From the IMG/VR virus record IMGVR_UViG_3300042988_001172, positions 1-23,454 of that record: a stretch of 23,454 bases of DNA; one strand, 5' to 3'. A program made the position numbers and the translations under genes. This stretch comes from a virus. Under the pieces are notes generated by a model that saw only the letters and a program-made list of their open reading frames with translations, had not been told where the DNA came from and did not search any database. Position 1 is the first letter of the stretch. Every line of letters begins with the position of its first letter. Below, one piece after another: positions 13,434 to 19,328 of the stretch.

Positions 13434-13476
13434 CTAGGGTTCAAACCCTGGCCAAACCCTGGAAACCCTAGGGTTT
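13434..13476 (-). repeat. Iteron-like AGGGTTT repeats with flanking palindrome
   Basis: The gap before the gene at 12936-13391 contains AAACCCTGG at 13443-13451 and 13454-13462, AAACCCTAG at 13463-13471, and CTAGGGTT in the opposite direction at 13434-13441. Positions 13463-13476 form a perfect 14-bp palindrome, AAACCCTAGGGTTT, that contains the TAG stop of the preceding gene. Spacing is 9-11 bp, about one helical turn. This suits a cooperative protein-binding site: an operator or a small replication origin. Confidence 0.55.
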
Positions 13477-13749
13477 TGCGGGGGGTAGTGTTTCGGCGGT
13501 CGGGGAGGGGAGGCGGCAAAGAGCGACGTTGACGCCGTTGGCGATTTGGCATTTCCACCCGGCGTCCAGGGCGCATTGCGGGCCCGTGGCGACGACCGTT
13601 TGCGGCTTGGTCATCCAGGCGTGCGTCACGAATCCGGCGAAGATCGAGGCCGCCAGGACGAAGGTGACGAACAGGGCGTCCGTCCCACGGGCAAACCCGT
13701 AGCGGTAGGCGGCGCTGGCGGCCTGGGCGATGGGGTTTTTGCCGGTCAT
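13468..13749 (-). CDS. Single-pass membrane protein (93 aa)
   Basis: The start ATG (13747-13749) overlaps the stop of the nuclease gene as TAATG, so it is translationally coupled to it. The product begins MTGKNPIAQAASAAYRYGFA. A hydrophobic helix lies at about 24-45 (ALFVTFVLAASIFAGFVTHA), followed by a soluble part with two cysteines (ATGPQCALDAGWKCQIANG) and a Pro-rich end. The two cysteines 9 residues apart in a presumably external domain could pair. Function unknown. Confidence 0.6.
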   Translation of the reverse strand: MTGKNPIAQAASAAYRYGFARGTDALFVTFVLAASIFAGFVTHAWMTKPQTVVATGPQCALDAGWKCQIANGVNVALCRLPSPTAETLPPAKP

Positions 13750-14789
13750 TAGGCTGCTGGTGACTGGGTAAGCAGGGACTCGTCCGCGTTGTTCATCTCG
13801 TCCTGCAAGAGCTTGAAGGCGTCGGTGGCTCCGTATTCGCTGGACAGGTTCATGGGCAGCGGGCAGAGCTGTGGCAGGAACGTGTGGGCGTACATCCCGA
13901 CGATGCAGCGGCGGGCCATTTCCGCCCAAATCCGCACGGCTTCCGATTCAATCCCTGCCTCGAACTCGACGGGCAGGACGTGGGACAGGATGGCGGCGGC
14001 ACCTCCTTTGCCCCTGTGGATCTCCACGAAGTCGCACCCGGTCAGCGGAACGTCGGAGTACCCGGCGTCGTCCAAAGCCTTGCGGGCGGGCTCGTAGTAG
14101 CAACCCGCCTGCATACGCTTCAGCCCGGACGGATCCCATTCCATCGACTTGGCCCAATCGCTGGGCCATACGCCGGACGTTTCCGGCGGCAGGGACAGGG
14201 CGGCGACGGTTTTCCAGTCAATGAGCCTGGCTTGGCTCCTGTCTTTCTTCACGGCCAAGCAGTCCATCACGGACGATACCGGCAGCGGGAGCAGGGCGGA
14301 CGGGAGGCTGTCGTACTTCGTCTCGATGGCGACGATTTCCCAACCGCCGCCCGGATACGTGCCGATCATGTAGTCGCATACGGCCTTGAAGGCGTTGCGC
14401 GAGCATTGCACCACGTCTCCGCCGGACTTTTCCGGGCTTCCCGTCTTGCCCCAGTTGATCTTGGTGACGCGCTTGTCCTCGTCCTTGCCCGCCACGATGC
14501 GCTCGAACTTCGCCAGGGCCGTGACTTGCAACTTTTCCAGGTTCTCCGGGGAGTCCAGGCTGGTGACCTCGCCGCGCTTGAAGGCGTGCAGCAGGGTCTC
14601 GATGCCGTAGTGTACGGCCGTACCGACGACGGCGGAAGGGGACGTGTCGAAATCCCGGATGCCGTGGACGTACTCGCGGAACCACAGGGACGGGGATTCG
14701 TGGTACTTCTTGACGCTGGAAAAGGACAGGTGGCGCACGGGGAGGTCGGCCACGGCGGCGACGACCTCCTGGGGGATCTTGGTGAGCAT
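13749..14789 (-). CDS. PD-(D/E)XK exonuclease, RecB/Cas4-like
   Basis: The start is set at ATG 14787-14789, preceded by TAACCCCTTGCCC; a TTG two codons upstream is less likely. The 346-residue product has the RecB-family signature: LSFSSVKKYHESPSLWFREY near the N-terminus, VVGTAVHYGIE with H60, VAIETKYD (E156), SSVMDCLAV (D176), RLIDWKTVA (D191, K193), and QAGCYYEPA, the conserved Q-x-x-x-Y. Related phage proteins act as 5'-3' exonucleases that make the single strands used by RecT-type annealing proteins. The RecT gene lies two genes upstream, so the two probably form a recombination pair. Confidence 0.8.
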   Translation of the reverse strand: MLTKIPQEVVAAVADLPVRHLSFSSVKKYHESPSLWFREYVHGIRDFDTSPSAVVGTAVHYGIETLLHAFKRGEVTSLDSPENLEKLQVTALAKFERIVAGKDEDKRVTKINWGKTGSPEKSGGDVVQCSRNAFKAVCDYMIGTYPGGGWEIVAIETKYDSLPSALLPLPVSSVMDCLAVKKDRSQARLIDWKTVAALSLPPETSGVWPSDWAKSMEWDPSGLKRMQAGCYYEPARKALDDAGYSDVPLTGCDFVEIHRGKGGAAAILSHVLPVEFEAGIESEAVRIWAEMARRCIVGMYAHTFLPQLCPLPMNLSSEYGATDAFKLLQDEMNNADESLLTQSPAA

Positions 14790-14799
14790 GGGCAAGGGG

Positions 14800-15225
14800 T
14801 TAACGGAAAATTACGAGCATGGACGGGAACGGTGCAGGATCTTTACCATCGTCAAACTTCAATCGACCGCGAAGGAAACGGACTTCGACGCCTGGTTTCT
14901 GCCAGATATAGTCGTGGAAATAGGACGTGTCCGTGCGGGACGGGATGAGCATCACCACGACCCCCCCCGTGCCGATGATGGAGGCCGCCTTGGCGACCCA
15001 CTTCTTGATCGTTCGGCCATAGGGCGGGTTGCACCAGATCTTGCGCCCGGCCCAGTCCTGCTTGAGTGCGTCCGCCTGTTCGTCCCAAAAATGGGGCGCC
15101 AGCGCGTTTTGCGCGTCTGCGGCGGCGTCAGTATCGAACGGGCCGAACTCGCGCGCCACGGACTCGAAGAACGCGCGCGGCGTGCGCCAGTCGTGGCGTT
15201 GGCTGGAAAGAAGGCAAGCGTCCAT
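14800..15225 (-). CDS. Phage DNA N6-adenine methyltransferase (Dam-like)
   Basis: From ATG 15223-15225 the 141-residue product shows the phage Dam family layout: HDWRTPRAFFESVAREFGPF, then DTDAAADAQNALAPHF, and the catalytic motif IWCNPPYGR (N66-P-P-Y69), followed by a helix and GGVVVMLIPSRTDTSYFHDY. The opening 'W-x-T-P-x-x-F' with 'F-x-x-D-x-A-A' binds the methyl donor. The size is close to the compact members of the family. It could protect phage DNA from host nucleases. GATC sites remain frequent in the window, so methylation rather than site loss would be the protection, if GATC is the target. It follows promoter element D. Confidence 0.85.
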   Translation of the reverse strand: MDACLLSSQRHDWRTPRAFFESVAREFGPFDTDAAADAQNALAPHFWDEQADALKQDWAGRKIWCNPPYGRTIKKWVAKAASIIGTGGVVVMLIPSRTDTSYFHDYIWQKPGVEVRFLRGRLKFDDGKDPAPFPSMLVIFR

Positions 15226-15246
15226 GTTTCTTGTTATGGCAGGGCT

Positions 15247-15280
15247 ATTGTACGCCTTTTCCGCGAAAAGCAATACTTTA
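15247..15280 (-). promoter_or_regulatory. Repeated promoter/operator element, copy D
   Basis: On the minus strand the TAA stop of the RecT gene (15280-15278) runs into AGTATTGC (TATTGC 15275-15270), then 17 bp with TTTTCGCGGAAAAGG, then TACAAT (15252-15247). The start of the methyltransferase gene is about 22 bp further on. The right half of the palindrome is weaker than in copies B and C. Confidence 0.65.
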
Positions 15281-16636
15281 TGCTTTCGGGGCCGTCGCGT
15301 TCCGTTCCAGCACCAGCGAGAGAAAGGTCTCCGCCTCCGTAGGAGTGAGGTTGTCCAGCGTCGCGTCCGGGCGGACCTTGGCTTTGAGTGCGCTTTCCAG
15401 GGTGGCGAGCGTGCGGATCGCCAAGGCGCTTGCGTGCAACGACGGTTCGGCCCACGCCGCGCGGATGCGGTCAACCGTGGAACCCTTGGCCGCGTCGCCC
15501 TGGGCCTTTTCCTTTTCCGCCACCTCAGCAAGCGTCTTTTCCACGGCCTGGACGCCGGACGGGTGCAAGTCGGCCTTCAAGGCGTCGGCCTGTTCCGCCG
15601 TCAGCGCGTAGGCGTTGTCGTGCCCGAACTTGCGGCGCATGGCCTTCTTGAACCAGGTTTCGCCGCCCATCGCCTTGGCGAGCGCGGACACCTGGGCTTG
15701 CGAGGCGAGCAGGGTCTCCGGCTTTTCCGTCAGCATCCCGTCGTTGCGCTCGTGGATGGCGGCCAGGGACTTGGCCTTGTCCTCGGCGGACAACGCGCCC
15801 ATGTCGCGGACCTGCGTCCCGAGCGTCGCGTTCAAGAAGCGGAACAGTTCCAGCTCGTTGGCGCGGCGGTTCTCCAGGACGTTCTTCGGCAGACGCTCGT
15901 CAAGCCAGGCGGCCCATATCTCCGTGACCGTGGCGACTTCGGATTCAACCTCGGCGGCCATGTTCACGCCAACAGCGGGCGCCGCTTCATCCTCGAAAGC
16001 CTTAGCTTCCGGCTCGAAGGTCGCCTCATGCGCTATTGCCTTGGCGGCCTTGCGTCGCTTCTTGGCGTCCTCGATGGCAGCCTTGGCGTTGTCCTGGGCT
16101 TCCTCGATCTTGCCGGATTCCGCGTGCAAGAGTTCCTTTTCCGTTTCCTGGTAGTCCTCCTTGATCGGCAACCCGCCGCCCACCTCCGGGCAGAAGAAGT
16201 TACGGGCGCGGGCCAAGGCCTTCCAGCGCAGCATGTCGCGCGTGTAAAGTGTCCACGGCCCGGCCTTCCCGGCCAGCCCGGCCTTCTTGGCGTCGTCGAT
16301 GGTGAACGTCTCGGAGTGTTCCCCTCGGCCTTCCTTGGACACCTTGAGCGTCGCGGTCGTTGCGGAACATTTGCCCCACGCCAGGTTGTACCCGTGCTTG
16401 ACCATGAGCGACGCGGCGGCAGCTCCGAACACCGCCAGCTTGCCGTTGACGAACGCGATCCCCGTCAAAGCCTGGGTCGGCGTCAGCCCCATGTCCTTGG
16501 CGGCTTGCAGCTTCATCATCACCTGGCCGGCGTTCTCGTTGGCGGGCAGGGCGGAATTGGTCTTGAGGTAATCGACGAACTCGCGCATGGTGGCGAGCTG
16601 GTCCTTGTCGATGAACGGGACGATTTCGGAGGCCAT
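15278..16636 (-). CDS. RecT-family single-strand annealing protein with repeated C-terminal extension
   Basis: The 452-residue product starts at ATG 16634-16636. Residues about 35-165 carry the RecT core: AAKDMGLTPTQALTGIAFVN, GKLAVFGAAAASLMVKHGY, SETFTIDDAKKAGLAGKAGP, then TRDMLRWKALARARNFF and CPEVGGGLP. Such proteins anneal complementary strands during phage recombination. Residues about 170-225 are a charged helical linker. Residues 240-452 are unusual: the segments at about 240-299 and 400-447 resemble each other (both open I-x-AAW and end near ERN), and 316-356 shares part of the pattern. RecT proteins are usually 250-350 residues, so this is an extended version. It pairs logically with the RecB-like nuclease downstream. 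Confidence 0.75.
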   Translation of the reverse strand: MASEIVPFIDKDQLATMREFVDYLKTNSALPANENAGQVMMKLQAAKDMGLTPTQALTGIAFVNGKLAVFGAAAASLMVKHGYNLAWGKCSATTATLKVSKEGRGEHSETFTIDDAKKAGLAGKAGPWTLYTRDMLRWKALARARNFFCPEVGGGLPIKEDYQETEKELLHAESGKIEEAQDNAKAAIEDAKKRRKAAKAIAHEATFEPEAKAFEDEAAPAVGVNMAAEVESEVATVTEIWAAWLDERLPKNVLENRRANELELFRFLNATLGTQVRDMGALSAEDKAKSLAAIHERNDGMLTEKPETLLASQAQVSALAKAMGGETWFKKAMRRKFGHDNAYALTAEQADALKADLHPSGVQAVEKTLAEVAEKEKAQGDAAKGSTVDRIRAAWAEPSLHASALAIRTLATLESALKAKVRPDATLDNLTPTEAETFLSLVLERNATAPKA

Positions 16637-16669
16637 AGCGGGGAGGTGGTAAGGGTAAATGGCTTGACT

Positions 16670-16701
16670 ATGATATTCCTTTTTTGCGAATTGCAATACT
16701 A
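16670..16701 (-). promoter_or_regulatory. Repeated promoter/operator element, copy E
   Basis: On the minus strand the TAG stop of the gene at 16699-17049 runs directly into TATTGC (16698-16693), then 17 bp with TTCGCAAAAAAGGAA, then TATCAT (16675-16670). The RecT start is about 33 bp further on, after a C-rich leader. Confidence 0.7.
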
Positions 16702-17049
16702 TTTTTCGGATTGCCAGGCGGCCAGCGTCGATTGCGCCCACCTCGCTTCCAGCGGATGACCGGCTGCTTCCTCGTTCTTGGCGATGTGCAGGGCCATGCG
16801 TCCACGGTATTCCGGCGGGCACAGCGGGAGCCAGCCCTTCGCGGTGGCCTGGTCGTACTCCGACAGCGGCACGATTTCCCGGACGGCGTACCGCTCCACC
16901 CAGCGGTTGCCGATGTGGACCAATGGATTCTTGCCCGAGTTGACGGCCTCGCCTATCGCGTCGATCTGCGCGGCGGGCACGAAAACCGGGGACGACCCGT
17001 CCTTGAACGTGACCATCCCGAGCGGTTCGTACTTGGCGATTTCTTGCAT
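16699..17049 (-). CDS. Unknown protein (116 aa)
   Basis: The start is ATG 17047-17049, with the leader TAACCACAAAGCCC. The product reads MQEIAKYEPLGMVTFKDGSS, FVPAAQIDAIGEAVNSGKNP and LVHIGNRWVERYAVREIVPL. It ends in a helical region with PEYRGRMALHIAKNEEAAGH. The N-terminal part looks like a small mixed alpha/beta domain. It is not recognised. It lies between the replication protein and RecT, so an early function is likely. Confidence 0.55.
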   Translation of the reverse strand: MQEIAKYEPLGMVTFKDGSSPVFVPAAQIDAIGEAVNSGKNPLVHIGNRWVERYAVREIVPLSEYDQATAKGWLPLCPPEYRGRMALHIAKNEEAAGHPLEARWAQSTLAAWQSEK

Positions 17050-17060
17050 GGGCTTTGTGG

Positions 17061-17846
17061 TTAGACGGTTTGGAAGTGGGGCGTCTTCGGGGCCTGGCGG
17101 TTCTTGAACTCCTTGGCGTCGTTGTACACCTTGGCGTGGTGGCGGTAAATCGCGGCCGGCCCGCAAACCTTGCCGCGCCAAAATTCGAGCGCGGCGGACG
17201 CCATGACGATGGCTATCGCGTAACTGTGCTGCGACATTCCGCACCTTTCCGCCTGGGCCTTGAAGTCCTTGGCCGTGAGGATGTGCCTTGCAAATCTGCG
17301 GTCGTCCTTGCGGTCGTAGGCCCACTCGTGCTTGTCGCAATGCGCCTTGATTTCCATGATCAGCCCGCCGATTGCCGGGTCTCCCGGCGCTTGCGCCGTA
17401 GTCTCGATAGAGACTTGTGATTCTGTGTTTTTATTACTGGTACTATTATTGTCCGGCATTTGCGCCGCACCCCCTCCGGCGTTTGCGCCGCACCCCACCG
17501 TTTCAAACGCCGCACCCCCGTAGATGGATTTTGCCTTGTCGGTCGGACGGATCCAAGGCGTGTTGTTATCCTCGACGCACCTTTTGAAGTACCCCTTTTC
17601 GATGAGCGCCGAAATCCTGCGCGTCAGGCTTCCGGGGGTAACACCAAGGATCGGGAGTTGCGAGGCGACGTGCGAAGAGTGGAGGCGGTAGTACCGCTCG
17701 CCCTCGAAGTCCTTAATGTCCATCTCTTCGCTTGCGATGAAATGGCGGACGAAATCGATGATCGCCGCGTCGATGATGTCGATCTCAAATCCCTGCCGCG
17801 ATATGGCGAGCTGATTTATCGTGATCGTGTACTGGATATTAGGCAT
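17061..17846 (-). CDS. Winged-helix replication protein (replisome organiser type)
   Basis: The 261-residue product has an N-terminal winged-helix domain at about 15-95: SRQGFEIDIIDAAIIDFVRH, YYRLHSSHVASQLPILGVTP, then SLTRRISALIEKGYFKR, with a basic recognition helix and wing. A low-complexity Asn/Ser/Thr/Gly linker lies at about 110-150. A C-terminal helical domain from about 155 holds WAYDRKDDRRFARHILTAKD and FWRGKVCGPAAIYRHHAKVY. Winged helix, flexible linker and a helical C-terminus are the layout of phage replisome organisers that bind the origin and recruit the helicase. It is the first gene after the regulatory region at 17847-18183 and is somewhat AT-richer at its 5' end. Confidence 0.65.
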   Translation of the reverse strand: MPNIQYTITINQLAISRQGFEIDIIDAAIIDFVRHFIASEEMDIKDFEGERYYRLHSSHVASQLPILGVTPGSLTRRISALIEKGYFKRCVEDNNTPWIRPTDKAKSIYGGAAFETVGCGANAGGGAAQMPDNNSTSNKNTESQVSIETTAQAPGDPAIGGLIMEIKAHCDKHEWAYDRKDDRRFARHILTAKDFKAQAERCGMSQHSYAIAIVMASAALEFWRGKVCGPAAIYRHHAKVYNDAKEFKNRQAPKTPHFQTV

Positions 17847-17918
17847 TCCCGAGAGATTTAATATATTTCAAATCCTCTTCAGATAGCGCAAACCATTCTC
17901 CGTTTCTTTATTTTCCAT
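17839..17918 (-). pseudogene. Possible frameshifted mini-ORF before the replication gene
   Basis: In one frame (17907-17839) the minus strand encodes RNGEWFALSEEDLKYIKSLG followed by NA and a stop that overlaps the next start by 8 bp, a typical gene end. That frame has no start codon and a TAA just upstream. An ATG at 17918-17916 in the adjacent frame gives MENKETENG and then diverges. A one-base change near AAATAAAG would join them into a 26-residue peptide. This may be a decayed gene, a sequencing indel or a frameshift product. Confidence 0.25.
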
Positions 17919-17934
17919 GTGCGAAAATTCACGA

Positions 17935-17969
17935 AATAAATCCCCCACGCTCTTCACTTCGTGGGGGAT
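17935..17969 (-). terminator. 9-bp hairpin with 12-nt loop (terminator or leader structure)
   Basis: The minus strand pairs ATCCCCCAC (17969-17961) with GTGGGGGAT (17948-17940) around the loop GAAGTGAAGAGC, then continues TTATTT. The T-run is short, so termination may be weak. The loop holds GTGAAGAG, complementary to CTCTTCAC transcribed from 18013-18006, which could make a pseudoknot. A small ACCC-GAAA-GGGT hairpin lies between (17985-17974). Confidence 0.45.
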
Positions 17970-18069
17970 CCATACCCTTTCGGGTCGGTCGTGCGCCTTT
18001 GCCTGGTGAAGAGTGCAAGCAGGGGCGCACGAAACCGCCGCCATCCTACGCCTCCCGTTTTCAAAGTCA

Positions 18070-18093
18070 AGAAAACCCCGGATTTCTCCGGGG
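18070..18093 (-). terminator. Intrinsic terminator with GAAA tetraloop
   Basis: On the minus strand CCCCGGA-GAAA-TCCGGGG (18093-18076) is a 7-bp GC-rich stem closed by a GAAA tetraloop and followed at once by TTTTCTT. This is a good rho-independent terminator. It lies only about 55-75 nt after the predicted start from the promoter at 18156-18183, so it would end a short RNA or act as an attenuator of the replication gene. A competing GGGC/GCCC pairing just upstream could act as antiterminator. Confidence 0.6.
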
Positions 18094-18149
18094 CCTTCCG
18101 CCCTTTGGTTCCCCCGTGCTTGCGCGAGCGGGAGCCCTTACCCATAGGC
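18070..18149 (-). ncRNA. Candidate ~80-nt small RNA or attenuated leader
   Basis: The promoter at 18156-18183 predicts a start near 18149, and the terminator at 18076-18093 predicts an end near 18070. The 5' part contains TGGGTAAGGGCT (18144-18133). This is complementary over 12 nt to the leader of the membrane-protein gene starting at 7646, and over 8-9 nt (CCCTTACC or CCCTTACCC) to the leaders of genes starting at 11446, 16636 and 19760. A 67-codon frame covers the same bases but spans the terminator and looks non-coding. The RNA is inferred only from these signals. Confidence 0.3.
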
Positions 18150-18155
18150 AAGGCC

Positions 18156-18183
18156 ACTATATCCCGACGTGGGCGGGCGTCAA
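18156..18183 (-). promoter_or_regulatory. Sigma70-type promoter
   Basis: On the minus strand TTGACG (18183-18178), a 16-bp spacer and TATAGT (18161-18156) match the sigma70 consensus at 5 of 6 bases each. The -35 box starts directly after the TAG stop of the HNH-like gene at 18184. It drives either a short RNA or the replication/recombination operon. Confidence 0.65.
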
Positions 18184-18444
18184 CTACCGCCGCAAGACGC
18201 CGTTTTGGTAGATCCAGTCCGCGTCCTTCGAGAGCTGCCGCCGGATCTTGTGCTTGAACTCGTCGCGCAGGGCGGTGCCGTTGATGTCCAGCAACCGCTC
18301 TATCTGCTCGTGCGGCAGGCGGTTGTCTAAAATCTGATGCAATGCCACGTGGACGTTGTGCGTCAGTCGGACGATGTTATCCGGCAGGGAAGTCCCGCCG
18401 CGCGACGTGGGGCAGATGTGGTGTCGGGAAAAACGGTGGGCCAT
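18184..18444 (-). CDS. Small HNH-like protein (86 aa)
   Basis: From ATG 18442-18444 the product begins MAHRFSRHHICPTSRGGTSL, then PDNIVRLTHNVHVALHQILD. The 'R-H-H-x-x-P-x-S-R-G-G', 'N-I-V-x-L' and 'H-x-x-x-H' run is a compact beta-beta-alpha-metal core with the H, N and H residues in place (H8/H9, N23, H32/H36). The C-terminal helices (LRDEFKHKIRRQLSKDADWI) are not typical of a packaging HNH nuclease, and there is no flanking zinc site. Nuclease activity is plausible. It may also be one of the HNH-fold proteins of unknown role. The leader is TAACCCCTTCCAGC. Confidence 0.6.
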   Translation of the reverse strand: MAHRFSRHHICPTSRGGTSLPDNIVRLTHNVHVALHQILDNRLPHEQIERLLDINGTALRDEFKHKIRRQLSKDADWIYQNGVLRR

Positions 18445-18455
18445 GCTGGAAGGGG

Positions 18456-18593
18456 TTAGGAACCTTCTTGGGGGAACGGCGGCACTTCGTCCCATTCCGG
18501 GAGTTCCCGCGCGTCCTGGGCCGTCCTGGCGACTAACCGCAGCGCTTCCCAGCGGGCGCGGCCGGCTTCGTAGGCGGCGCGGGTGAATTCCAT
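18456..18593 (-). CDS. Small protein (45 aa) coupled to the peptidase gene
   Basis: The product starts MEFTRAAYEAGRARWEALRL and continues VARTAQDARELPEWDEVPPF. It is a single amphipathic helix with an acidic, Pro-rich end. The ATG overlaps the stop of the preceding gene as TAATG, and the stop is followed 11 bp later by the HNH-like start, so the frame is well supported despite its size. No family is recognised. Confidence 0.5.
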   Translation of the reverse strand: MEFTRAAYEAGRARWEALRLVARTAQDARELPEWDEVPPFPQEGS

Positions 18594-19318
18594 TAGGCGG
18601 GCAGGAATATGTACCAGCTCGGCATTACTTGCCCGTTCTGCACCTTCTGCGCGAAGTCGTCCAGCTGGTAGGCGTTGCGCTTGCCCATCGTCTTGGGGTA
18701 TCCGTCCAGGACGTAATCGAGCATGTCCCGGTTCGTCGCGTAGCAGCAGGAATGCCCGTAGACGCCATTTCCAGCGGGCTTGGCGTCGTCCTGGATGATC
18801 CCGTCGTCCAGGAGGTCGCCCAGCAGGTCCGCGCTCGCGTAGCGCCCGATCTGCACCATCCAGCCGGAATACAGGGCGCGGTAAAAAGCCTGGTGCGTCG
18901 CGTCGTCCTGGTCGAACCTCGGGCACTTGCCCCGGTAACTGGCCACCTTGCGGTCGGTAAATGCGGCGTTCCACGCGCGGCGGGCGTAGTCCACGCAGTC
19001 CGCGAACCTGGCGCCCATCCCCGGCGTCACCTTGCCGTCGCGCAGCATTGCGGCCCAGCCGTCGCGCCAAGCATTCAAGGCCACGGGCTTATCCTCGGCG
19101 GACAAGGGAAAGGCGTCCGCGCAGCAGCGGAACGCGGAATTGTACCCGCAGGAAACGTTGCCGTGCGGGGATAGGTCGGTCTGCTGCAACAGGACGTGGG
19201 CGCGCTGCTGGGATAGCGTCACGCCGTCGCGCTTGCCGATCTTTTCCACCTGGGCGTCGATGATTCGGTCCGTGTCGTTGACCGCGTAGAGGGTGCCGCA
19301 AATGATTTCGGAAGGCAT
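18593..19318 (-). CDS. Candidate papain-fold (C39-like) cysteine peptidase
   Basis: The 241-residue product starts at ATG 19316-19318. It is not a clear family member, but the residue order fits papain-fold peptidases: QQTDLSPHGNVSCGYNSAFR with a likely nucleophile C57, a helical insertion, SGWMVQIGRYASADLLGDLL, then NGVYGHSCCYATNRDM with the likely catalytic H189, and YVLDGYPKTMGKRNAYQLDD with an acidic partner D205. The end reads MPSWYIFLPA. It lies after the tail fibre and small membrane-protein genes, so cell-wall cleavage during lysis or entry is a reasonable idea. It has no signal peptide. The cysteine content (7) is high for this window. Confidence 0.45.
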   Translation of the reverse strand: MPSEIICGTLYAVNDTDRIIDAQVEKIGKRDGVTLSQQRAHVLLQQTDLSPHGNVSCGYNSAFRCCADAFPLSAEDKPVALNAWRDGWAAMLRDGKVTPGMGARFADCVDYARRAWNAAFTDRKVASYRGKCPRFDQDDATHQAFYRALYSGWMVQIGRYASADLLGDLLDDGIIQDDAKPAGNGVYGHSCCYATNRDMLDYVLDGYPKTMGKRNAYQLDDFAQKVQNGQVMPSWYIFLPA

Positions 19319-19328
19319 GTCGTGGCGG

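Noticed and set aside
13434-13476. CRISPR array from the AAACCCTGG repeats
   Set aside because: Repeat units are 9 bp with 0-2 bp gaps. CRISPR needs 23-40 bp repeats with unique spacers of similar length.
13749-14795. Reading the PD-(D/E)XK protein as Cas4 of a CRISPR system
   Set aside because: No cas1, cas2 or array is present, and the usual Cas4 C-terminal cysteine cluster for an iron-sulfur centre is not seen. A phage recombination nuclease next to RecT fits better.
15029-16759. Plus-strand frame of 576 codons opposite RecT and the methyltransferase
   Set aside because: It lies opposite two recognised genes and crosses promoter elements D and E. Its composition (Gly/Leu/Val/His/Arg) is that of an antisense shadow.
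17954-18157. Minus-strand 67-codon basic frame
   Set aside because: It runs through the terminator hairpin and the second hairpin, and its amino-acid make-up is Lys/Arg/Gly/Thr noise. The non-coding interpretation explains the region better.
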